NCBI GenBank assembly: GCA_009665115.1
Contig: WJXE01000121.1
Coordinates: 1-7,194, forward strand
Direction: 5' to 3'
From: Nitrosopumilales archaeon
GTDB lineage: Archaea; Thermoproteota; Nitrososphaeria; Nitrososphaerales; Nitrososphaeraceae
Length of the DNA stretch: 7,194 bases
Below, piece after piece: positions 1 through 7,194 of the stretch. The position numbers were made by a program, and so were the translations under genes. Positions within the stretch are counted from its first letter, which is position 1; the number at the start of each line of letters is the position of its first letter. The notes under the pieces are model-generated. The model saw only the letters and a program-made list of their open reading frames with translations, was not told the DNA's origin and did not search any database.

Positions 1-1
1 C

Positions 2-1852
2 TTTGCAGATACCAATATCGTGCGCTTCAATAACACGATGTATTGGGCTGCTCCAACTGCTCCGAATTTGCCTGCAGACGTCGCTCCTGAAGATGTTTGG
101 TACAATGAACACTTTGTATACACACACTCCGGAAAGGGCGTGCTGATGATGGAAGCCAACACAGGTAATTTAATAGACCCGAGCAAATTCTTCAAACAAA
201 AAAATATCTACTACGGCGATAGCGGTCCTACTGGAATCTTCAACCAAGCCTGGTCTGCTTTTCCCGTTTCTAGAACATCCAGTGACGAAATCGAAGGCGC
301 ATTTTATCATGGCACGGGCGGCGTTAATGTAGCTCCTCCGGTAAGCTGGGTATTTGAGCCCAAATTCATGCTTTCGTATACTGATAGTACTATGCATGTT
401 ATGCGTTACAAAGACATATTTGACCGAATGAAAGTCACGTATCCTTACTTTGTTTATGACTTTACCCAAGGAACTTCTCAATCCAATATAAACATAAGAA
501 ATGTAGGAGTTGTACCTGTTACTGATGGAAAGAACACGTATTGGTTGATGCCGCTTATCGTTTTTCTAGATACTAGTCACGTTCCCTGGAGTTCCGGTGA
601 TATGTTAAGGCTGGTTGGATTTGCATTAATAGATGTAGATGCGTATAACGGCTCTGTGAAAATAATAAAGAACCCTGCTAGTGGTAACAACGATCCGTTC
701 TCGCAAATTTTCTTTGAACAATATGCGGGCAATAATGGGGGTGACAGTACGGTATTGACTACAACCCCAGAATGGTTAAGCAAGCAACTTGTATATCCGG
801 AGGAGATGTTTTTGTGGAAAATTAACAGGTTTAATCAATACCATGTTACTGATCCCAAGACGTTCATTGAAGCCCAACAGTTCTATAGAGCTCCTGACCA
901 GTTTTCAACAAATTACATAATTACTAAACCCCCTGGCTTTGATAAACCACAATTCGTGGGAATGCAATCTCTGCAACTAAATAAGTCTCCTGCTAATAAC
1001 CTTGTAGGATACATGGTGGTTCAAAATAACCCAGAAAATTTTGGTAAGGTAATTTTTTATTCAGTTCCTCTTGACTCGGCTACAAAGCTCCTTGGCCCCG
1101 GTGCAGCAAGAGATGCGTTGGAAAAGGATCCTGCATATGCGAAAGAGCAGAGTTTGTTACGCAACACACGAGTCGGTGACAGCTTGCTTTACAGAATAGG
1201 AAACCAAGAGGTTTATTTTATTCCTGTGTACACTGCTAGTACTTCTGGGGGAGGTGTAATTCAGTTGGGGACAATTGCTGCGGTAGGAGCTTCTGTAACC
1301 GGGAGCGTTTACGTTGGTTTTGGTAATACGCCCCAGCAGGCTTTTGAAAATTATCTACTAAAGGCTGCGGGACTTGGTCCTGTAAATCAAACATCTGGCG
1401 TTCCGATCACTGTCACAAACGGAACATCGCCCGCAGCGCCCTCTAACGCCAGCGCTACAACCAAACAACAGCAACAAGCAAATGAAACTCTAGTCCTCCA
1501 CATGGCAGAAAGAATACTAGGGTTAGAAAAAATATTTGTCTCTGCAGGTCTAACTGTTCTAAAGCCAACAGCTGTTTCCGCGCCGCTCAGCTTTAGAGAG
1601 GCTGATGTCACCTATCTTGCAGATTCGCAGATCAATTTTGTAAAATCAGCCATCACAAAATTTCTGCAAGAGTTTTCGTCGCCCGGTCCAGGAAGCTCTT
1701 CTTCCGCTAGCCCTGGCTCTGCCACTGCTATACCTACGGCTCTACGAATTTTTGAATGGCAAAGTAGTAATAATAAAGTTGTGAACTTTGGGATACTGAA
1801 AGTTGTTAACGGAATAGTGGAAAATCATTATATTTCGATTCATGTAGGATAG
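2..1852 (+). CDS. UPF0182 family protein, C-terminal part (5' end outside window)
   Basis: The reading frame is open from the left edge (FADTNIV...) and ends at TAG 1850-1852, giving about 616 residues. The GTG at position 20 is an internal Val, not a start. The sequence resembles the large extracytoplasmic part of UPF0182 (PF03699-type) proteins: a VYTHSGKGVLM segment (about nt 110-145) like the family's 'YTHGYGVV' block, IYYGDSG (about 205-225), the YPYFVYDF stretch (about 440-463), TYWLMPLIVFLDTS (about 537-578), ALIDVDAYNGSVKI (about 625-665), YPEEMFLWKINRFNQYH (about 793-843) and a late GYMVVQNNPENFGKVIFYSVP. Family members are roughly 900 residues or more with an N-terminal multi-helix membrane domain, which would lie off the left edge; no clear membrane helix is visible here. 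A Pro/Ser/Ala/Gly-rich linker (about 1672-1737) precedes a short C-terminal module. The family's function is unknown. Confidence 0.85.
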   Translation, partial: FADTNIVRFNNTMYWAAPTAPNLPADVAPEDVWYNEHFVYTHSGKGVLMMEANTGNLIDPSKFFKQKNIYYGDSGPTGIFNQAWSAFPVSRTSSDEIEGAFYHGTGGVNVAPPVSWVFEPKFMLSYTDSTMHVMRYKDIFDRMKVTYPYFVYDFTQGTSQSNINIRNVGVVPVTDGKNTYWLMPLIVFLDTSHVPWSSGDMLRLVGFALIDVDAYNGSVKIIKNPASGNNDPFSQIFFEQYAGNNGGDSTVLTTTPEWLSKQLVYPEEMFLWKINRFNQYHVTDPKTFIEAQQFYRAPDQFSTNYIITKPPGFDKPQFVGMQSLQLNKSPANNLVGYMVVQNNPENFGKVIFYSVPLDSATKLLGPGAARDALEKDPAYAKEQSLLRNTRVGDSLLYRIGNQEVYFIPVYTASTSGGGVIQLGTIAAVGASVTGSVYVGFGNTPQQAFENYLLKAAGLGPVNQTSGVPITVTNGTSPAAPSNASATTKQQQQANETLVLHMAERILGLEKIFVSAGLTVLKPTAVSAPLSFREADVTYLADSQINFVKSAITKFLQEFSSPGPGSSSSASPGSATAIPTALRIFEWQSSNNKVVNFGILKVVNGIVENHYISIHVG

Positions 1853-1898
1853 ATTAGTTGATTGATAGCTCAATTGAATAGTTGCTTGGTTAATAGGC

Positions 1899-2663
1899 AT
1901 GCCCGCTAACAAACCCAGGTTGCAAACGACTCTTGTTGTAGATAATCTTTCTCCCTTCACACCAGATATTGTGACATGTCTTAACAAACTGGGAGCAAAT
2001 TATATCCAAAAGAGTTTTTCCAGCCTTACCAATGTTACTATCAGCAGTAACGACGATAACAACAGCTCCAATTACAAACACTATGGTCACAATCCCGGCG
2101 GCAGCGCCTACATACTCAATAAGAGTAAGGTTCTTGTCGATGGTGCTAATTACGATAAGAAGAACAATAACGACAGTCGTGATATAATCGACACGAATAA
2201 TAATACTAATAATACTAATAATAATTTATCTTGTGACAAAGTAATTTTATCTGGCAGACGCATGAACAATCGAGAGATTAATATCGTAAATTCTAGCATC
2301 ATAAGGCAATGTTTTGAAAATAATATACCACTATTGGGCATCTGTTATGGTGCAGAGATTTTGGCGCTAACGCTAGGCGGGACTATCCGCAAGATGGCTA
2401 TGCCTGTTCAGGACACTATTTCTTTGACTGTGTCGAAATCAAGTTCGCTAATTTCTGCCGATATGAAGACGCTTCTCGTTTATGAGAGTCATAGATATTG
2501 TGTGGCAAAGTTGCCTGAAGACTTTGAGTCTCTTGCATCTTCGATACATTGTGAGCACGAGATTTTTTCTCACAAGGAAAAGAAATTATTCGGCACGCAG
2601 TTCCACCCAGAAAAAAGTGGAGCAGACGGTCTTAAACTGTTGTCGAATTTTCTAAGTATATAG
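1899..2663 (+). CDS. stand-alone class I glutamine amidotransferase (GMP synthase GATase-like) with Asn-rich insert
   Basis: The 254-residue protein has the class I glutamine amidotransferase triad: nucleophile Cys149 in PLLGICYGAE, and His236 and Glu238 in FGTQFHPEKSG; the YESHRY motif at 195-200 matches the family's SH block. These enzymes release ammonia from glutamine for a partner synthase. The closest relatives I can name are GuaA-type domains (the archaeal GMP synthase small subunit), but those have SGGP where this protein has SGRRMNN (118-124), so it is probably a separate archaeal GATase-like subfamily. No ATP-pyrophosphatase partner is nearby. Typical GATase domains place the Cys about 80 residues from the start; here roughly 60 extra residues (about 50-110), rich in Asn, Ser and Asp, lie between the first strand-helix unit and the ILSG strand. 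ATG at 1899 is chosen because TLVVDN, the expected first strand, starts at residue 11. No Shine-Dalgarno motif is seen. The gene begins 46 nt after the UPF0182 stop. Confidence 0.85.
   Translation: MPANKPRLQTTLVVDNLSPFTPDIVTCLNKLGANYIQKSFSSLTNVTISSNDDNNSSNYKHYGHNPGGSAYILNKSKVLVDGANYDKKNNNDSRDIIDTNNNTNNTNNNLSCDKVILSGRRMNNREINIVNSSIIRQCFENNIPLLGICYGAEILALTLGGTIRKMAMPVQDTISLTVSKSSSLISADMKTLLVYESHRYCVAKLPEDFESLASSIHCEHEIFSHKEKKLFGTQFHPEKSGADGLKLLSNFLSI
2196..2225 (+). repeat. AAT/ACT trinucleotide repeat encoding an Asn/Thr tract
   Basis: Ten in-frame codons read (AAT)3-ACT-(AAT)2-ACT-(AAT)3, encoding NNNTNNTNNN at residues 100-109 of the amidotransferase. The codon order is symmetrical. The tract sits in a variable insert between conserved parts of the fold and could vary in length by slippage without breaking the frame. 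Confidence 0.9.
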
Positions 2664-2740
2664 GAGAAGGATTATCGTTAATCTATCATTAGCTTTATCT
2701 TTATCTTAATCTGCAGCGCGGTTCCAATTTTCTATCCTAT

Positions 2741-2760
2741 TAGTTTTTTCTCTCTCCTTG
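2741..2760 (+). terminator. T-rich tract, possible terminator of the amidotransferase gene
   Basis: The 129-nt gap between the amidotransferase and the protease-TPR gene is pyrimidine-rich on the + strand, with repeated TTATC units around 2672-2712 and a T6 run at 2744-2749 followed by CTCTCTCC. Archaeal polymerases commonly terminate at T-runs without a hairpin, and none is obvious here. This is a positional inference only. Confidence 0.3.
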
Positions 2761-2792
2761 TCTCGGACTCTGACAACAAGAATGATTTTTAT

Positions 2793-3779
2793 TTGATTAA
2801 AAGCGCTATCAAATCCAGAGTGCAATCTCAACCTGAAGATCATTCAATAACACTTCCACTTGTTAGTAAGGAGGAAGAAAACATCTGTCTTCCTCTGGTT
2901 ATTAATGTGGTTTCGAAATATTGGGGTGAAGAAATCCAATTAGAGGAGGCTATGGCCGTTGCCAGAAAATATCCTGGGATGAAGGGTTCGATAATGATGG
3001 AGGGAATAGAGCTTGCCGAAAAACATGGCTTTACGACCTACATTTATAGAGGATCAATAAAGGATCTGAAAAAGCGGATAGACCAAGGGATTCCTCCAAT
3101 AATTATCCTTCCTGGAATTCACGAAACAGTGCAGCATGCCACAATAGTATCTGGTTATGATTCTGAAGAACGCAGAATCCTAACTTATGTCCCAGAACCT
3201 GATACAATAGGAGCAATTCCGGAACCTAAATTCGAGCAGGATTGGGAACAAGACGATATGATTACATTGGTGATAGTCCCAAATGATATGAAAGATATTT
3301 TTAAAAATGAAGACCTAAAGTTCCTTGATTCAAACAGAATCTGTTTTGAAGCAGAAAAACTTCGTCAGCAAGGAAGGATCAATGATGCTATAGAAAAGTT
3401 GCGAAAAGCAGCCAAGTTGGACGATGACAACCCACAACCATGGTGCTTGTTGGGAGGGATATTTAATGAAATTAATTCAGAAGACGCCGTTTCTTGCTAC
3501 GAAAAGACGATCACACTCAATCCCAGATATTATCTTGCTTTTCGTGGCCTCGGAAACTATTATCTAAAGAGCAAGGACTATCTTAAAGCCGAGGATTATT
3601 ACACGAAAGCAATCGATGTCAATCCGTATAGATTTGGACCAATTTACAAAAATCGCGCCTTCGCGAGATTACAACTTGAAAATAACTCTGGTGCCAAAGC
3701 TGACCTGGTAAAGTATCTCGAACAAACACCCAACGCAGCAGATAAAAAGAATATTGAAGATGCTGTTAGTCAGCTCTAA
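2793..3779 (+). CDS. C39-type papain-like cysteine peptidase domain fused to TPR repeats
   Basis: The 328-residue protein has two parts. Residues about 18-155 look like a C39-type papain-fold domain: NICLPLVINVVSKYWG carries the candidate nucleophile Cys32, ETVQHATIVSGYD carries His115, and Asp123 or a nearby acid could complete the triad. A helical stretch (51-90) and the IPPIIILPG strand lie between, as in this fold. Residues about 181-314 form three to four TPR repeats, for example YLAFRGLGNYYLKSKDYLKAEDYYTKAIDVNP at 247-278, which usually mediate protein contacts. No signal peptide, membrane helix or ABC transporter domain is present, so it is not a bacteriocin exporter; a cytoplasmic protease or a non-catalytic peptide-binding role is inferred. 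The canonical CGP-type motif is CLP here. The start is TTG 2793: ATG 2782 is out of frame and stops at once, and the next in-frame ATG (residue 53) would remove Cys32. Confidence 0.75.
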   Translation: MIKSAIKSRVQSQPEDHSITLPLVSKEEENICLPLVINVVSKYWGEEIQLEEAMAVARKYPGMKGSIMMEGIELAEKHGFTTYIYRGSIKDLKKRIDQGIPPIIILPGIHETVQHATIVSGYDSEERRILTYVPEPDTIGAIPEPKFEQDWEQDDMITLVIVPNDMKDIFKNEDLKFLDSNRICFEAEKLRQQGRINDAIEKLRKAAKLDDDNPQPWCLLGGIFNEINSEDAVSCYEKTITLNPRYYLAFRGLGNYYLKSKDYLKAEDYYTKAIDVNPYRFGPIYKNRAFARLQLENNSGAKADLVKYLEQTPNAADKKNIEDAVSQL

Positions 3780-3830
3780 TTTCCGGACTTCACCCTGGTG
3801 TTGAAGAGTTGAAGTTGAACATCAGGAAGA

Positions 3831-3848
3831 GGGCTCGCAGGCGAGTCC
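3831..3848 (+). other. GC-rich hairpin just upstream of the ThiI-like start codon
   Basis: GGGCTCG (3831-3837) can pair with CGAGTCC (3842-3848) as a 7-bp stem with one G-T wobble around the loop CAGG. It ends 14 nt before ATG 3863 and overlaps the first copy of the 11-bp tandem repeat. In this AT-leaning context it could affect initiation, but no function is shown. Confidence 0.4.
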
Positions 3849-3862
3849 AAGATGGGTCCAAG

Positions 3863-3866
<4 letters not shown>
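3845..3866 (+). repeat. perfect 11-bp tandem duplication carrying two ATG codons
   Basis: GTCCAAGATGG occurs twice back to back (3845-3855 and 3856-3866). Each copy holds an ATG, at 3852 and 3863. Because 11 is not a multiple of three, the two ATGs are in different frames: 3863 starts the ThiI-like protein, while 3852 opens a 13-codon frame ending at TAG 3891-3893. Confidence 0.9.
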
Positions 3867-5137
<1,271 letters not shown>

Positions 5138-5142
5138 TTTTT
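5138..5142 (+). terminator. T5 run after the ThiI-like gene, possible terminator
   Basis: TTTTT follows the TAG of the ThiI-like gene (5135-5137) directly, in a T-rich context. Archaeal transcription can end at such runs. It lies inside the 3' part of the opposite-strand glycosyltransferase gene, where the same bases encode Lys codons, so the signal may be incidental. Confidence 0.25.
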
Positions 5143-6204
5143 CTGTGAGTTTCATTAGTACGCTTGCTTTTTGTTGGTATTGGGAATCGTTGATTACCTC
5201 ATGCATCGCATTCGTAACTTGACTTGCCTTGAGTTCTTTTGCGTCTAACACAATACCGGCGCCAATTTTTGCTATTTTCTTGGAGTTGGCTAATTGTTCA
5301 CCATGATTCTCTATGGGAATGGTGAGGATGGGTTTCCCAAACTGAATTGCCTGCGACAGAGCAGTGTGTCCTCCTCGCAGTACCAAGGCATTACTCATTG
5401 CAAAGATCTCGTCTCGAACTGGGCACCATTCATAGTACCACCCTGAACCACATAGTTTCTTGGGGCTGGTGTCTCCTCTCGGATTCCCTTCTGAAATCAC
5501 GTACTGAATTTCAGATCGAAGGGCTTTGCAGGCATCTATTGCGGTTCTTATCAGCGGCATTCGAGTATTGCTAGGACCGCTGATGTGAATAAAAATAATT
5601 GGTCTATTTCTTTCCAAACCAAGAAATTGAGCAACCTTACTGATTTGTTCTTCGTTGACGTGAATTTTTGGTGTAGTAAGGCCGACATATTCTAATTTTC
5701 CAGCTACAGTACTGATGTCCCAAATGTTGTGCTCGGCTAGCGTATACGGTGGAGGCAGGTCAGGAACAAGAATTTTGTCTGCAAGCGACCACATAGTACC
5801 CAGAACTTCACCGTTTAATCTCTCGTAAATCCTCGCGATCTTGACCTCCCTTAATCTCGGTGAGAGTAATAATTTTAGCTGATTCAAAATAACTATAGAA
5901 GGAATTCCCAATAATTCAGCAGATAAAAGTGAAGACAGCCTCGTATCTGAGACAATGATGTCAGGCTCGTATTCTAACATATTGCGAACTTCGGTATTTA
6001 CTTGCCTGCAGAAATTTGTGAATAAATAAGGAAGTTTCGCTATGCTGTCTTGTATAGAAAAACCTCCGTCAACACTCCACGCCAATTCAACTGGTGGGAT
6101 TGGCAGACAATCGTATCCATGCATTGAGATATACCGCACGGCCTCTCCAGACGAGGAAAATCTCAAATCGACGCCTAAATTCTGAAGCTGCTTGGCTATC
6201 ATTA

Positions 6205-6987
6205 TTAATCTGCTTGCGTGGCCCAGACCGACTCCGTATGGTGTGAGATATGCTTTTGGCTGCAAGTCAGCGTCGGTATGAGGTTGAGTGGACACATATT
6301 TTGGTTTTTATCCTTAAGGTCCACAGCTTGTTCGTTTCTCGGTCGGTTGGCAAGACAAAAAAAGAGAGGAAGATCGGACTCTTTATAGATACTCGCTTGA
6401 AAAGAAAAGAGCTTTGAATCAGACATGAGCCAAATGTCCGGCGGCGCCCCCGCCTTATAACAAAGATTTGCAAGATACTCTTCGGTGTCCCATTTTAACT
6501 CGACTGGAACCTGTGGAAGTAATAGTCCCGATCCATCCCTCCATGTCAATATTAATCCGTCTCTGCCTATCTTTATGACATTCAGATAGTCCATCGGGTT
6601 CTGTACTTTTATCTCTACAGGAGGAGTCAGAATACTCACCTCAAAAACTATGTCTGCAAGTTCTTTTTTGTCAACAGGGGAGAATCTTGGGTCTTGTGTC
6701 GCTGCAGCAATAGAAGCTTCAATTATTGAACAGTACAGGCTTTTCTCCGCTATTGGAAAACCAATGCAACCACGTAAGTGCTCTTGTTTGTGACTATCCA
6801 AATAGTTCAGCGTGACGAAGACTCCACAGCCTTCGGTATTTCGGCTAAGATCGTAATTGTCCTCGGTATCATTATTGGCATCGCCAACATATGCAGTATC
6901 GGAAGAGGCTAACGCGTTAAGGTGAGCTTCTACGACCCGCCTGGCTAATCTGACTGCCTTCTCTCCGTCCTCGTCGAGGATCATCAT
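6205..6987 (-). CDS. AMMECR1 domain protein with C-terminal extension
   Basis: The 260-residue protein has the AMMECR1 (PF01871) signature LRGCIG (71-76), with ATQDPRFSPV (96-105), FEVSILTPPVEI (115-126), GRDGLILTWRDGSGLLLPQVPVE (141-163) and YLANLCYKAGAPPDIW (171-186), all in the expected order. The biochemical function is unsettled; in many prokaryotes the family is linked with MEMO and a radical SAM protein, neither of which is visible here. Archaeal members are usually about 200 residues; this one has a variable loop at about 28-52 and a tail of about 57 residues after FSFQASIYKE (about 204-260) with no recognisable fold. The last 30 or so tail codons overlap the glycosyltransferase start in another frame, suggesting coupled translation. 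The start is the first of two adjacent ATGs (6987 or 6984), just ahead of the GEKAVRLARRVVEAHL helix. Confidence 0.88.
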   Translation of the reverse strand: MMILDEDGEKAVRLARRVVEAHLNALASSDTAYVGDANNDTEDNYDLSRNTEGCGVFVTLNYLDSHKQEHLRGCIGFPIAEKSLYCSIIEASIAAATQDPRFSPVDKKELADIVFEVSILTPPVEIKVQNPMDYLNVIKIGRDGLILTWRDGSGLLLPQVPVELKWDTEEYLANLCYKAGAPPDIWLMSDSKLFSFQASIYKESDLPLFFCLANRPRNEQAVDLKDKNQNMCPLNLIPTLTCSQKHISHHTESVWATQAD

Positions 6988-7010
6988 CGGATAAGAGCGA
7001 GAGATTTGGA

Positions 7011-7019
7011 CTTAAAAAT
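7011..7019 (-). promoter_or_regulatory. TATA-like box A upstream of AMMECR1, suggesting a leaderless transcript
   Basis: On the - strand the bases read ATTTTTAAG, a TATA-like archaeal box A. Its centre (about 7015) is 28 nt before the first base of ATG 6987. Archaeal transcription normally starts about 25-27 nt downstream of the box centre, so the mRNA would begin at or next to the start codon. The absence of a Shine-Dalgarno motif before this ATG agrees. The upstream bases are not clearly a purine-rich BRE. Confidence 0.4.
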
Positions 7020-7161
7020 CATGGTGTAATCCATATCCCATCCTTCCACTGAAATTGACTATATCTTGTTGACATCTAGACGTGGTCTAATTATTCTGCA
7101 AATATTTTGAATGCACTTTCTTCTCGTGCTGTGAGCAAAAAGTAGATCGTAGACCCGAGGA

Positions 7162-7185
7162 TGCAATAGGTCTTTACCTATTGCA
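7162..7185. repeat. perfect 10-bp hairpin at the right edge
   Basis: TGCAATAGGT (7162-7171) and ACCTATTGCA (7176-7185) pair perfectly around a CTTT loop. No long T-run follows directly on either strand; on the - strand CTTTTT appears about 20 nt further on. It could be a terminator or RNA structure of a neighbouring gene beyond the window, or an operator-like site upstream of AMMECR1. Confidence 0.65.
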
Positions 7186-7194
7186 CTGTGAGAA

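Noticed and set aside
20..22. GTG as the start of the UPF0182 protein
   Set aside because: The frame is open to the window edge and the family has a long N-terminal membrane domain, so the gene is cut by the window and this is an internal Val.
170..481. 103-residue - strand frame opposite UPF0182
   Set aside because: The + strand protein is clearly conserved across this region, and the antisense frame has no motif or promoter support.
2150..2341. Hydrophobic - strand frame (LLLVLLVLLFVS) opposite the amidotransferase, resembling a membrane helix
   Set aside because: The Leu/Val stretch is the antisense reading of the AAT/ACT repeat and is an artefact of the low-complexity tract.
3809..3862. 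TTG-initiated extension of the ThiI-like protein with 18 basic residues
   Set aside because: The ThiI-type N-terminal domain begins right after ATG 3863, and the extension runs through a hairpin and an 11-bp duplication, which look like non-coding upstream sequence. It is not strictly excluded.
6267..6473. 68-residue - strand frame in the AMMECR1 3' region, considered as a frameshifted continuation
   Set aside because: The AMMECR1 domain reads through to its expected end in its own frame, and the alternative peptide shows no recognisable motif.
6988..7194. Possible tRNA or other RNA gene at the right end
   Set aside because: No GTTCRA-type T-loop, CCA-proximal stem or cloverleaf could be built on either strand. 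Only the hairpin at 7162-7185 is convincing.

Overview
The window looks archaeal, most likely from an ammonia-oxidising-type thaumarchaeon (Nitrososphaeria). This is judged from the gene content: an archaeal-style UPF0182 protein, a stand-alone class I glutamine amidotransferase, an AMMECR1 protein and a ThiI-like protein. It also fits the moderate GC (about 40% by eye), the frequent TTG/GTG starts without Shine-Dalgarno motifs, and a TATA-like box placed for leaderless transcription. The assignment rests on recognition of protein families, not on a search.

Layout. Positions 2-1852 (+) hold the C-terminal part of a UPF0182 membrane-associated protein whose start lies left of the window. Next on the + strand are a class I glutamine amidotransferase with an Asn-rich insert (1899-2663), a C39-type papain-like protease domain fused to TPR repeats (2793-3779), and a ThiI-like NFLD/THUMP/PP-loop protein whose ATP-binding loop has lost its signature residues (3863-5137). 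On the - strand, converging on this set, an AMMECR1 protein (6987-6205) is followed by a GT-B glycosyltransferase (6295-5087). These two genes overlap by 91 nt in different frames and are probably co-transcribed from a TATA-like box near 7015. The glycosyltransferase and the ThiI-like gene overlap tail to tail by 51 nt. The right end (6988-7194) holds the AMMECR1 promoter, a perfect 10-bp hairpin, and possibly the last codons of another - strand gene.

The six genes do not form one recognisable pathway. Points that stand out are the ThiI-like probable pseudo-enzyme; a perfect 11-bp tandem duplication that creates two start codons in different frames in front of it; low-complexity expansions (poly-N, Ser-rich, poly-Q) inserted into conserved enzyme folds in nearby genes; and unusually long gene overlaps. 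I found no RNA gene, CRISPR array, insertion sequence or attachment site.
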